Assembly: GCA_002356215.1 (NCBI GenBank)
Contig: AP017959.1
Location: 992,001 to 1,056,000 of the forward strand
Reading direction: 5' to 3'
DNA from: [Synechococcus] sp. NIES-970
GTDB lineage: Bacteria > Cyanobacteriota > Cyanobacteriia > Cyanobacteriales > MRBY01
DNA: 64,000 nucleotides
This document shows positions 27,984 through 35,973 of the stretch, piece by piece (the first letter of the stretch is position 1; the number at the start of each line of letters is the position of its first letter). The notes beneath the pieces are model-generated. The model ran no database searches, was not told the origin of the DNA, and saw only the letters and a list, made by a program, of their open reading frames with translations. Position numbers and translations under genes: made by a program.

Positions 27984-28646
27984 CTACCAGTGGATTTGGC
28001 TCAGGATATAACGGAGGCGATCGTAGTCGTCCTTGAGGAGGGTACTGATCATCCGGCCGACGTCAATGAGCCATTGGCGATCGCCTTTACGCAGCCGATA
28101 CACTTCTCGCACCGAAGCGGCCATCAGTGATTCTGGGGGAACCCAATTAACCTGGAGGAGCACCCGCAAAAATTCTAATTTATCCGTGAAATGGATAATT
28201 TCATCCGGCCCGCAATGGTAGACCGATTGATGAATTTGTGGTGGCCGGGGCGGTAAATACTGAAACACTTCCCCCCGTTGTCCATTATTGCGGCGAGCAT
28301 TTGGTATTTCAAAACCGACGATCGCGGCCCGAAACTCTGTTTTTAACATCGCAAAAATCTGGGGCTGCTGTTCTCGCAATTCTTCCAGACTCATCCCCAG
28401 GGCTCTAGCCCGATGCACAGAATCAATAGGAGCAGTGGTGACATAGGTAACGACGCCATAGACAATGTTGCCCGATTCTTCGTCATAGGATTTGACCCAA
28501 CTGCCAAAGGGGGGCATCACCGGAAAACTCAGGTCTTCTGGCTCTAAACACTGGGCGGTAAACTCTGTTGTCGCCGTTTCGATCACCTCTGCAATGTAAT
28601 CGGGGTGACGATCACCAGCGGCAAATTGGGGTAAGGGGAGGCGCAT
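27984..28646 (-). CDS. HAS-barrel domain protein
   Basis: The 220-residue soluble protein resembles a conserved cyanobacterial family annotated with a HAS barrel, the small beta-barrel shared by HerA and ATP synthase subunits. The barrel-like part would be residues about 10-120 (FGSWVKSYDEESGNIVYGVV), with a helical C-terminus ending LLKDDYDRLRYILSQIHW. No catalytic residue is recognisable. ndhS lies directly upstream with an 18-base gap, so the two are likely co-transcribed. The family assignment is from memory. Confidence 0.6.
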   Translation of the reverse strand: MRLPLPQFAAGDRHPDYIAEVIETATTEFTAQCLEPEDLSFPVMPPFGSWVKSYDEESGNIVYGVVTYVTTAPIDSVHRARALGMSLEELREQQPQIFAMLKTEFRAAIVGFEIPNARRNNGQRGEVFQYLPPRPPQIHQSVYHCGPDEIIHFTDKLEFLRVLLQVNWVPPESLMAASVREVYRLRKGDRQWLIDVGRMISTLLKDDYDRLRYILSQIHW

Positions 28647-28664
28647 AATGGGGGCAAAAATCCC

Positions 28665-28835
28665 TTACTTCGTTTCTTCCAGTTCGTTGAGATTGAAGGT
28701 AATAATCTTGTCCCAGTTTCCCCCCTCAAAAAGAACGGCAACGCGGCCGTCAGTGACCCGCTGAACAAGGCCCTGAAACCGATAAAAAGTGTCGTCAGGG
28801 TTGATTACGCGCACAGTGCTACCGGGGAGAATCAT
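28665..28835 (-). CDS. ndhS: NAD(P)H-quinone oxidoreductase subunit S
   Basis: This short gene of 56 codons encodes an SH3-like protein ([15 protein letters not shown], then [13 protein letters not shown] and [12 protein letters not shown]). It matches NdhS, formerly DUF3252. NdhS sits on the ferredoxin-binding face of the photosynthetic NDH-1 complex and supports ferredoxin-dependent cyclic electron flow and respiration. The ATG at 28835 is followed by an unbroken frame to TAA at 28665-28667. It precedes the HAS-barrel gene. Confidence 0.88.
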   Translation of the reverse strand: MILPGSTVRVINPDDTFYRFQGLVQRVTDGRVAVLFEGGNWDKIITFNLNELEETK

Positions 28836-28933
28836 CTTTCTTAAAACCTTTTAGTGAAATCACAGGAAAATTTTACCCATCATAACGTGATCCATCGGCC
28901 TTAAGTCGCCAGAATTGAGGCGGCGATCGCCAA

Positions 28934-29557
28934 TTACGTCCCTACGGCACCAGACTCCGGAAAATAAATGGTGCGAATATCTTCAGGCAACTCAGTTAAA
29001 ATCAATTGCCTGCCCTGGTGTATCCAATAGTCCACATCCTCGGTGGTTAAATCTTCCCCCAAACCCTGGAGGTGGGCCGAAATACGCATCGAGCTCCAGT
29101 GAAAATTATCCGCCAGCACCACCACCAAACGGGGCAAAGGAGGGATGAGATCGAGGGCTTGCTCTAGGTAGTACCAGAGGGGTGGCGGTGTTCGTTTGAT
29201 ATCGTAATTGATGCTTTCGACCGGGGGGACAGCCAGGCTGTCTTGGTAGGCAGCCGTAACGCGTAAAAGCCACTGCTGCAAAGATTGACAGCCCTGCGCT
29301 TCTAAATTCAGGGTGCGCATCTCATGGAAAATTTGCCGCCAAATCAATGCAAAAAGATAATCTACCTGCACAGGTGATCGCCCTTCGTTCCCAATCAACG
29401 TGTAGAGAACTGGAGCATACCGACAAAAAATCCCGACAAAATACCGGCCCTGATCCCCATAGCGTTGACAAAAAGCCAAGAGGTTGGAATCGCTATAATG
29501 GTGGAGAGCTTGGATTAACGGATGATCCGTTTCAGAAAAACTCGGAATCTGAAGCAT
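28934..29557 (-). CDS. sigma-70-like conserved protein
   Basis: The 207-residue protein resembles a cyanobacterial family annotated as sigma-70-like. The N-terminal half (SDSNLLAFCQRYGDQGRYFVGIFCRYAPVLY, seen as helices) has the feel of sigma region 2, and the C-terminal half around LEQALDLIPPLPRLVV is helix-turn-helix-like. The usual -10 and -35 binding residues cannot be confirmed by eye. The ATG at 29557 is chosen over an in-frame TTG three codons upstream. It is divergent from the glyoxalase-like gene. Confidence 0.55.
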   Translation of the reverse strand: MLQIPSFSETDHPLIQALHHYSDSNLLAFCQRYGDQGRYFVGIFCRYAPVLYTLIGNEGRSPVQVDYLFALIWRQIFHEMRTLNLEAQGCQSLQQWLLRVTAAYQDSLAVPPVESINYDIKRTPPPLWYYLEQALDLIPPLPRLVVVLADNFHWSSMRISAHLQGLGEDLTTEDVDYWIHQGRQLILTELPEDIRTIYFPESGAVGT

Positions 29558-29640
29558 ATCCTGCAATAATGCCTTAAAAATACCTGCATGGCGTCACTCG
29601 ATTTTAATCATAAGCGATTCACCGCCCAACCTTTTGTTCC

Positions 29641-30222
29641 ATGACCGTTGCTTTTTCTGCATTACTTCATTTTCCCCTCGCTGCTTTTTTCCCTGCCTTT
29701 GATAGCCTCCTCTCAACCCAGGGCATTATGGTGATGTTGCTCTGCGCCTATGGGGTCGCCATGTGGATGTTTTTGACAACAGCCCCCAAGGTTTACACGA
29801 TCATGGTTTCTGACCTGGATGTGGCCCGTGGTTTTTATGAAGGCATTTTGCAACTGCCGGCCGCCGATGTCCCGCTCCACTATTACTACAACTACGAGCA
29901 GACCCTAGGCACCGCAGGGCTTGACCCAATGTATATGGGCGCGAGCCCGATGGCTATGGGCCGCTCCAATACATTCCAAGGTACGGCAGGGTTATGGTAT
30001 CAGTTGAAAAAAAATACCCAACTCCACATTGTCACCGGGGCGAGCTTAGGGAAGAAAAATCGCCAACGCCATGTATGCTTTGACAAAGAATGCTTAGAGA
30101 CGCTGCTGCTCCGGATCCAAGCGCGTCGCCTCAAATACAAAATTCGCCAAGAGAAGCCCCTCAATTTTCTGGTAAAAGATTGGGACGAGCGGGTTATTGA
30201 AATCGTCGAAGTCGCCAACTAA
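29641..30222 (+). CDS. membrane-anchored glyoxalase-like (VOC) protein
   Basis: The 193-residue protein has a hydrophobic N-terminus of about 48 residues with one or two membrane helices. A VOC/glyoxalase-like domain follows (VYTIMVSDLDVARGFYEGIL), ending RVIEIVEVAN. The metal-binding residues of glyoxalase I are not all evident, so an enzyme activity cannot be claimed. It is known as a conserved hypothetical in cyanobacteria, as I recall. It is convergent with nadB. Confidence 0.65.
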   Translation: MTVAFSALLHFPLAAFFPAFDSLLSTQGIMVMLLCAYGVAMWMFLTTAPKVYTIMVSDLDVARGFYEGILQLPAADVPLHYYYNYEQTLGTAGLDPMYMGASPMAMGRSNTFQGTAGLWYQLKKNTQLHIVTGASLGKKNRQRHVCFDKECLETLLLRIQARRLKYKIRQEKPLNFLVKDWDERVIEIVEVAN

Positions 30223-30259
30223 GATTCACCATGGATATAAAGTCGCTGACTGGGGCCAT

Positions 30260-31915
30260 TTACCCAGGAAATAACTTGGGTGATCGCCGTAAATTTTCAC
30301 CTTCTACAAGGGTATGCACCTGCCAATCTGGCTGAGTTTCAGGATAATCTGTACGGTAATGTCCCCCTCGACTTTCGGTGCGCCATAGGGCACTTTTGAG
30401 AATTAACAACGCCACATCCGTTAAGTTACAAACCTCGGCATAGAGACGGATTTCCATCTCGGCATCAGGGTGATTCAGTTGCATTACCTGCCCGGGCTCT
30501 AGGTGAAGAAATTGCGCCATGGCCATCCGTTTCAGTTGGGTTTGCCAGTCGGCGACTTGGGCGATCGCCTCCGTGAGGATTTGCCGTTCGCGACAAATTC
30601 CAGCACTTTGCCAGAGGAGGAGGGGCAGATCAGCGCGGATGGTTTGCACCTTAACGGATTCCTTTGCCCAGTGCTGGTCGAGGGTGAGTAGCGGGGGGTG
30701 CGGGAGGGGCTCCGTTGTTTTTGTTGGGGCTAAATGACGCAGTTGCGCCGCGAAAACGAGACATTCTAGCAGGGAATTACTCGCTAAACGATTCGCTCCA
30801 TGTACCCCTGTACTGGCAGTTTCACCAATGGCATAGAGCCCTGGGATCGAGGTTTCACAGGCCGTATTTGTGGCAACTCCCCCCATCCAATAATGGGCAG
30901 CGGGGGCAACGGGGATCGGTTCTGAGAAAACATCGACCCCCCACTCGGCACACATGCGAATGATATTGGGGAAGCGACGGCGAATTTTTTCCTCGGGAAT
31001 AACACTCAAATCAAGATAAACGTGGGCATTGGCGGGATCTCCGGCGTTTTCGGCCAGATAGCTAAAAATGGCACGACTGACCACATCACGGGGGGCTAAT
31101 TCCCCGGCAGGGTGGTAATCAAAGGCAAAGCGATCACCATTAAATCCCAATAAATGCGCTCCCTCTCCCCGCACTGCTTCACTGATCAAAAAATGGGGCG
31201 CATTGGGTTTTGTCAGGGCCGTCGGGTGGAACTGAAAAAATTCGAGATCCCGCAGCTGGGCCCCAGCACGCCAGGCAAGGGCAACCCCATCACCGGTACT
31301 CACCGTCGGATTTGTGGTTTGGGCGAAGATCTGCCCACCGCCCCCCGTCGCGACAATCACGGCCCCCGCCGTTAGCCATTGAATTTTATGTTCAAACAGA
31401 ATGCTGACACCCCGGCAGTGGCCTGTTCCATCACGCCATAGTTGCAAGGCAAACGCTTGGGCGACAACATGGATGTTGGGTCTTTCTAAAACCTGCTCAA
31501 TGAGGGTTGTAATAATTGCTTTCCCGGTAGTATCGGCGGAATGGAGTACCCGGGGCCGGGAATGGGCTGCCTCCAGGGTCATGGCCAAGTCACCGTCCTT
31601 GCGATCAAAGGCGACGCCCATTTCTACCAAGTGGGCGATCGCCTCTGGGGCATGGTTGACTAAAAATTGCACCGCTACCGGTTCGCAGAGGCCAGCACCG
31701 GCCTCCATTGTGTCTCGAAAATGTAAATCTGGGGAATCAGTGGGGGCGATCGCCGCCGCAATGCCGCCCTGGGCCCACTTGCTCGATCCGGTGCGCAACT
31801 TCGCTTTGGTAATCAGCCCCACCTGGAGGTGATTGGGCAAAGACAATGCCGCATACAACCCCGCTGCACCACTCCCGATGACAACCACATCAAATTGAGC
31901 AGGCAAATTGGTCAC
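30260..31915 (-). CDS. nadB: L-aspartate oxidase
   Basis: NadB oxidises L-aspartate to iminoaspartate with FAD, the first step of de novo NAD synthesis. The 551-residue protein has the N-terminal FAD motif VVIGSGAAGLYAAL, the SKWAQGGIAAA segment, and the succinate-dehydrogenase-type core (HFRDTMEAGAGLC; GVHGANRLASNSLLECLVF). The start is GTG at 31915 behind AAGGAA. nadA and nadC are not adjacent. Confidence 0.95.
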   Translation of the reverse strand: MTNLPAQFDVVVIGSGAAGLYAALSLPNHLQVGLITKAKLRTGSSKWAQGGIAAAIAPTDSPDLHFRDTMEAGAGLCEPVAVQFLVNHAPEAIAHLVEMGVAFDRKDGDLAMTLEAAHSRPRVLHSADTTGKAIITTLIEQVLERPNIHVVAQAFALQLWRDGTGHCRGVSILFEHKIQWLTAGAVIVATGGGGQIFAQTTNPTVSTGDGVALAWRAGAQLRDLEFFQFHPTALTKPNAPHFLISEAVRGEGAHLLGFNGDRFAFDYHPAGELAPRDVVSRAIFSYLAENAGDPANAHVYLDLSVIPEEKIRRRFPNIIRMCAEWGVDVFSEPIPVAPAAHYWMGGVATNTACETSIPGLYAIGETASTGVHGANRLASNSLLECLVFAAQLRHLAPTKTTEPLPHPPLLTLDQHWAKESVKVQTIRADLPLLLWQSAGICRERQILTEAIAQVADWQTQLKRMAMAQFLHLEPGQVMQLNHPDAEMEIRLYAEVCNLTDVALLILKSALWRTESRGGHYRTDYPETQPDWQVHTLVEGENLRRSPKLFPG

Positions 31916-32067
31916 GCTGATTATTCCTTAAACTGGGCAGAAGATGGGCAATAAATTCTAATCACTATAACTTTAAACGTCCTGGGGGGGACACAAAAAA
32001 ATTCCCCCAAAGAGGAGGAATCGTTGGTTACGTTTGGTTACGCTGGAAGACTGATAGTGTGACCTAT

Positions 32068-32559
32068 TTACCGGAGAATGCTGCTAAGCATCCAGGCTTG
32101 TTTCTCGTGGCTGCGGACACGACCGCTGAGGAGTTCTGCCGTAGAAACGTCATTACTTTGTTCTGCCTGGCGTAAAATCCCCTTGAGTTTTTCACTCAGA
32201 ATCTGGTGATCCTCCGCCAACTGATTAATCATTTCTTCGGCACTAGAAAGGCCAGTCGCCTCCTGTAGAGAACTCAACTCAAGAAACTGTTGAAACGAAC
32301 CTGGTGCCGATAGGCCCAAGACGCGAATCCGTTCGGCAATGTCATCAACGGCGATCGCCAAAGCTTTGTATTGATCCTCCAACAGATTGTGGAGGCCATA
32401 AAAAAGGTGCCCTTCTACATTCCAGTGAAAATTTTGCGTTTTCAGATACAGCAGATAGGTATCTGCGAGTAAATGGGAGAGAGATTGGGCGATCGTCAAA
32501 GATGCCCCTTGGGATTGTGAGCTTGTTGTTTCAAGACGAGTTTTGAGGGTGGTGACCAT
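32068..32559 (-). CDS. dps: Dps/ferritin-like DNA-protection protein
   Basis: Dps proteins form 12-subunit cages that oxidise and store iron and protect DNA under stress. The 163-residue product has the inter-subunit ferroxidase signature: NFHWNVEGHLFYGLH, with histidines 12 residues apart, and AVDDIAERI with the Asp and Glu ligands. One ligand position near the second histidine has Glu instead of the usual Asp. The ATG at 32559 follows AGGAG at good spacing. It lies 49 bases after the coiled-coil gene on the same strand. Confidence 0.92.
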   Translation of the reverse strand: MVTTLKTRLETTSSQSQGASLTIAQSLSHLLADTYLLYLKTQNFHWNVEGHLFYGLHNLLEDQYKALAIAVDDIAERIRVLGLSAPGSFQQFLELSSLQEATGLSSAEEMINQLAEDHQILSEKLKGILRQAEQSNDVSTAELLSGRVRSHEKQAWMLSSILR

Positions 32560-32608
32560 AGATTTTCTCCTGTCGTTGTCCATTGATGTTATGCAAGGGG
32601 ACAGGACA

Positions 32609-32929
32609 TTAGAAATTCTGTAATGCTTTCTGAAAGGACTGATCTAATTCTTGCCAAGCACTTTCAAAACCTTTCTGGAGATCGTCCCAAGCTGATTCAC
32701 TTGCATTTTGGAGTGACTCAAATTTTTTCTGAGCAGCATCTCGCTTTGTCATCATTTCTTCCAGTAGGTTGTTATACTGGAGCTTGCCTTCTGCTTCGAC
32801 CTGGTCGACTTTTGCCCGAAATTCGTCAATGCGAGCATCAATCTTATCAATTTGCGCCTTGACCTGTTCTTTGTAGCGCTTCTGTTGGTCTTTATTTTGC
32901 GCGATAGAAGTGTTGAGTTGGTTAGCCAT
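32609..32929 (-). CDS. small coiled-coil protein
   Basis: The 106-residue product is highly charged and almost entirely predicted coiled coil, with amphipathic helices (EQVKAQIDKIDARIDEFRAK). It has an apolipoprotein-like look and aromatic repeats near the C-terminus (SAWDDLQKGFESAWQELDQ). It has a perfect AAAGGAGGT ribosome-binding site. Its function is unknown. Co-transcription with dps suggests a stress role. Confidence 0.8.
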   Translation of the reverse strand: MANQLNTSIAQNKDQQKRYKEQVKAQIDKIDARIDEFRAKVDQVEAEGKLQYNNLLEEMMTKRDAAQKKFESLQNASESAWDDLQKGFESAWQELDQSFQKALQNF

Positions 32930-33011
32930 AATTGGACTTTAACCTCCTTTGTTTCGATATGAATCAAGCGTTAACTTTATTGCTTCTTTGTTTTCTTTCC
33001 CAAGCTTCTAT

Positions 33012-33031
33012 TCTATGAGAGTCTATGAGAG
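33012..33031. repeat. exact tandem 10-bp repeat in a promoter
   Basis: The unit TCTATGAGAG occurs twice without a gap, so the copies lie one helical turn apart on the same DNA face. They overlap the candidate -10 box for the coiled-coil/dps transcript. This is the arrangement of a direct-repeat operator, as used by OmpR-family regulators; the regulator is not known. Confidence 0.6.
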
Positions 33032-33047
33032 AGGCAAAAGATGGCAA
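33020..33047 (-). promoter_or_regulatory. candidate promoter for coiled-coil/dps pair
   Basis: On the minus strand a -35-like TTGCCA (33047-33042) and a -10-like TAGACT (33025-33020) are separated by 16 bases. Transcription would start near 33013, leaving a leader of about 85 bases. The -10 overlaps the tandem 10-bp repeat. Confidence 0.35.
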
Positions 33048-33449
33048 CTTTATATTTTTTGCTTAATTACATTCTTATCCTAAAAAAACTCCGTGAGTAT
33101 CGACATCTATCGATAGTTATAGATTGCCTTTTAGATTGTGAATTGATCTTTTTTTTGCGGTTTACCGAACTTTAACCGAACATAAAATTCTTGTTGCCTA
33201 AAGTATTTTGGTTGTTTTAGGACCTAAATAAATATTCACGCGATTTACCCCAAACTCAAGATTAAATCAGAAGCAAAATAAAATCTTTGAGGCTATTTTG
33301 TTTTAATTTTTGACGAATACTGAAACTGAAAGAGATGATTTTCTGCCAGGAGATAAAGGGTCATCAATGGTATCAATTGATAAACGATGCGGTACGCCTA
33401 ACTTATCCAATGTTAAGATTTCCTCAGAAAGTTTCAGGGAAAACCACCT

Positions 33450-34325
33450 ATGGCCAGCCAACATCAGCGGCGATCGCACAATGTACCCGGTGACTTTTAT
33501 GTAGATTGCAGTTGTATTGACTGTGATACTTGCCGTTGGCTCAGTCCAGATATTTTCAACCGCCAAGATCAGCAATCCGCCGTCTATCATCAGCCCGAAA
33601 CTCCTGCCCAGCGACGCACTGCTCTCCAAGCTCTGCTGGCTTGTCCAACGGCTTCGATTGGTGTTGAGACTGCTCCTAGAGACTTGAAGGCTATTCAAGA
33701 AGAATTTCCCCTCCCCATTGTCGAGAATATTTACTACTGCGGTTATCATTCGCGCAAATCCTTTGGGGCGACCAGTTATTTCATCCGGCATCCAGAGGGG
33801 AATATTCTCGTAGATTCTCCCCGTTTTCAACCGGCCCTGGTCAAGCAATTAGAAGCTTTAGGGGGGGTGAAATATTTGTTTTTGACCCACCGGGACGATG
33901 TGGCGGATCACCAGAAATTCCATGACCATTTTGGTTGCGATCGCCTTTTGCACCGGGCCGATCTCCGGCCGGGAACCCAAAGTGTAGAAATCATTCTGGA
34001 GGGTACAGAGCCGCAGTCTTTCCTCTCAAATTGTTTGTTGATCCCAGTGCCAGGCCATACCGAAGGTCACGTTGTGCTGCTGTATGACAATCAATACCTA
34101 TTCACGGGGGATCATTTAGCTTTTTCTGCCAGACTCGGCCATTTGACAGGTTTCCGCAATCATTGCTGGTATTCTTGGACAGCGCAAATCGCCTCCATGA
34201 AAAACCTCCTTGCCTACCCAATCACCTGGATTTTGCCGGGCCATGGCCGTCGCTACCAAGCGGAGCCTAACAAGCTACACCAGGATTTGCAAGCTTGTAT
34301 CCGGTGGATGGAGTCTGTTGCATGA
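33450..34325 (+). CDS. 4Fe-4S ferredoxin/metallo-beta-lactamase fusion
   Basis: The 291-residue protein begins with a single-cluster ferredoxin-like segment (cysteines C20, C22, C25, C28, and C65 in LLACPTAS). A metallo-beta-lactamase-fold hydrolase follows. The metal motif is the variant THRDDVADH, not the canonical HxHxDH, followed by GHTEGH and GDHLAF and the late PGHGR. I recall a plant and cyanobacterial family with the same variant. The combination suggests a redox-linked hydrolase; the substrate is unknown. The stop overlaps the next start (ATGA). Confidence 0.85.
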   Translation: MASQHQRRSHNVPGDFYVDCSCIDCDTCRWLSPDIFNRQDQQSAVYHQPETPAQRRTALQALLACPTASIGVETAPRDLKAIQEEFPLPIVENIYYCGYHSRKSFGATSYFIRHPEGNILVDSPRFQPALVKQLEALGGVKYLFLTHRDDVADHQKFHDHFGCDRLLHRADLRPGTQSVEIILEGTEPQSFLSNCLLIPVPGHTEGHVVLLYDNQYLFTGDHLAFSARLGHLTGFRNHCWYSWTAQIASMKNLLAYPITWILPGHGRRYQAEPNKLHQDLQACIRWMESVA

Positions 34326-34627
34326 GTGTGACTTTTTTTTGGCTGGTGGCGATCGCCAGTAATCTTGGCCTCGTTTTGGTGAACTGCATTCTCTGGCACA
34401 AAATTCGTCGCTGGCATCAGGCACTCCGCCTGAGTCGGCAGCGGTTTATCGTGAACGAGCGTAAGATCCAAACCGTTGTGGAGAGCCTCCGCCAGCAAAC
34501 TGAGCTGATTCCGGCCACTACCCAGCATATTCGGACGAAAAAGCAACAGGGCCAGCAGGTCATTGCTCAGATTAAGCTTCTCCAACAGTTACTGCGGGCC
34601 TTGGTATTCATGCGTCGCCAATTCTAG
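34322..34627 (+). CDS. small membrane-anchored coiled-coil protein
   Basis: The ATG at 34322 overlaps the preceding stop by four bases, implying translational coupling. The 101-residue product has one N-terminal membrane helix (FFWLVAIASNLGLVLVNCIL) followed by a basic coiled coil of about 70 residues. The family is unknown to me. Its coupling to the ferredoxin-hydrolase gene suggests that the two proteins work together, perhaps at the membrane. Confidence 0.72.
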   Translation: MSVTFFWLVAIASNLGLVLVNCILWHKIRRWHQALRLSRQRFIVNERKIQTVVESLRQQTELIPATTQHIRTKKQQGQQVIAQIKLLQQLLRALVFMRRQF

Positions 34628-35757
34628 GGATGCTCAGGTAAAGACCGCAGATAATCTGCCAGTCGATCTAACAAGCGCTGATTCTCAGCGGGCGTCCCGA
34701 CACTGATGCGTAGTCCTCCCCCAGTGTGGCGGATCAAAGTGCCTTGCTCTTTGAGAGATTCTACGATTGCCCCGAGGTGATGATCTTGAGGTGCTCCCCA
34801 GGGTTCCAGGCGACCATAGAGGAAATTTGCCTCACTGGGCCACACCCGGAAATTAGGGAGCTGTCCCAGGGCTTGGTATAGGGAATCTCGTTCTTGCCGG
34901 GTTTCGGATAGGGTTGCGAGGAGGTGATCGCCATGGTCGAGGGCCAGTTGTGCGGCTGCCTGGGAGAAACCCGGCAAATTGTATGGTAGGCGTACTTTTT
35001 CGAGGGCTTCGATTACTGCTGAACTGCCGATCGCGTAACCCACCCGCAGGGCGGCTAGGCGGAACGCCTTCGAAAACGTCCGCAGAATTACCCAATTGGG
35101 TCGCTGCAGTACCTCTGCCACTAAGGTTTTTTGGCTAAATTCGAAATAGGCCTCATCCACCACCACGAGAATATCGGCGGGTAAAGATTGGAGCCAAGCA
35201 ATTTCTTGTGGGGTTAGACACTGGCCCGTGGGGGAGTTGGGGTGCACAACAAACACGACCCGCACTGGTGGCCCCTCGGGTTTGTCAATCATCGCTTGGG
35301 CCGCTGCCAGATCCCAGCTAAAATCGTCTGGTTTTCGGGTGATCGCCACGGCAGCAACCCCCAAGGTTTGCGCCAAGATGCGATACATCGAAAATGTGGG
35401 ATCCGCCACTAAAATCGATCCTTCGCCCCCCAAGCAGGTGGCAATCAAAAGAGAACGAATCAATTCATCAGAGCCGTTGCCCACGGAGATTTGGGCCGCC
35501 TGGATTTCTCCTTGCAAACCGCCAGAACGATTCACATAGGCAGCAATGCGCTCCTTCAATGGCCCATGGCCCCCGTCAGGATAACGGTTAGTGGCGATCT
35601 GGTTTTGGTAATGCTCGGCTAAGGTTTTCTTGAGATCGACGGGTAAATCATAGGGACTTTCGTTAGTGTCGAGAATATCGACCGGAGTTTTTGTCGGGCC
35701 GCCGGGGTGGGAGACATAGGCTTGGAGTTGGGCCAAATCAGAACGCAAAAAGGACAT
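34624..35757 (-). CDS. hisC: histidinol-phosphate aminotransferase
   Basis: HisC transfers an amino group from glutamate to imidazole-acetol phosphate in histidine synthesis. The 377-residue PLP enzyme has lysine K230 in RTFSKAFRLAALRVGY and the motif HPNSPTG at 172-178. A class I aminotransferase acting on related substrates is possible, but the length and the N-terminal DTNESPYDLP region fit HisC. It shares the base quartet CTAG as stop with the convergent gene. The ATG has an AGGACAT-like context. Confidence 0.9.
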   Translation of the reverse strand: MSFLRSDLAQLQAYVSHPGGPTKTPVDILDTNESPYDLPVDLKKTLAEHYQNQIATNRYPDGGHGPLKERIAAYVNRSGGLQGEIQAAQISVGNGSDELIRSLLIATCLGGEGSILVADPTFSMYRILAQTLGVAAVAITRKPDDFSWDLAAAQAMIDKPEGPPVRVVFVVHPNSPTGQCLTPQEIAWLQSLPADILVVVDEAYFEFSQKTLVAEVLQRPNWVILRTFSKAFRLAALRVGYAIGSSAVIEALEKVRLPYNLPGFSQAAAQLALDHGDHLLATLSETRQERDSLYQALGQLPNFRVWPSEANFLYGRLEPWGAPQDHHLGAIVESLKEQGTLIRHTGGGLRISVGTPAENQRLLDRLADYLRSLPEHP

Positions 35758-35973
35758 AACTGCTGTGACAAAAGAGGGTGGAAATCAATTCCCCAAGGGT
35801 ATTGAAAGGGAAACAAACAAAATCTGATCAATCTGTAAAATCGATCATAGGTTTAAGGTTGCGTTATGTAAAAATAACGTTGGTACAGTGGGAAGTCGCT
35901 TTAGCCTAAAAATTGGAAATTTTCCTGTACTATTATTCCGCGCTTATTACCCCCTATCTAAACGCAAATCACC

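Larger units (their letters stand above)
32930..33449. other. divergent intergenic region with promoter repeats
   Basis: These 520 bases hold no convincing gene. They contain the candidate promoter of the coiled-coil/dps pair with an exact 10-bp tandem repeat (33012-33031). They also contain a small palindrome CTATCGATAG (33107-33116) and a near-repeat of (T)TTA(A)CCGAAC at 33161-33181. A 64-codon plus frame at 33310-33504 overlaps the next gene and has no family character. Confidence 0.55.

Noticed and set aside
31985-32010. G-run and C-run near 31985-32005 as a nadB/dps terminator
   Set aside because: GGGGGGG and CCCCC flank an A-run, but the T-run is inside the loop and not after the stem, so it does not fit a rho-independent terminator.
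33303-33848. 181-codon minus-strand frame opposite the ferredoxin-hydrolase gene
   Set aside because: The plus strand encodes an obvious iron-sulfur and metallo-beta-lactamase protein. The minus frame shows no family character.
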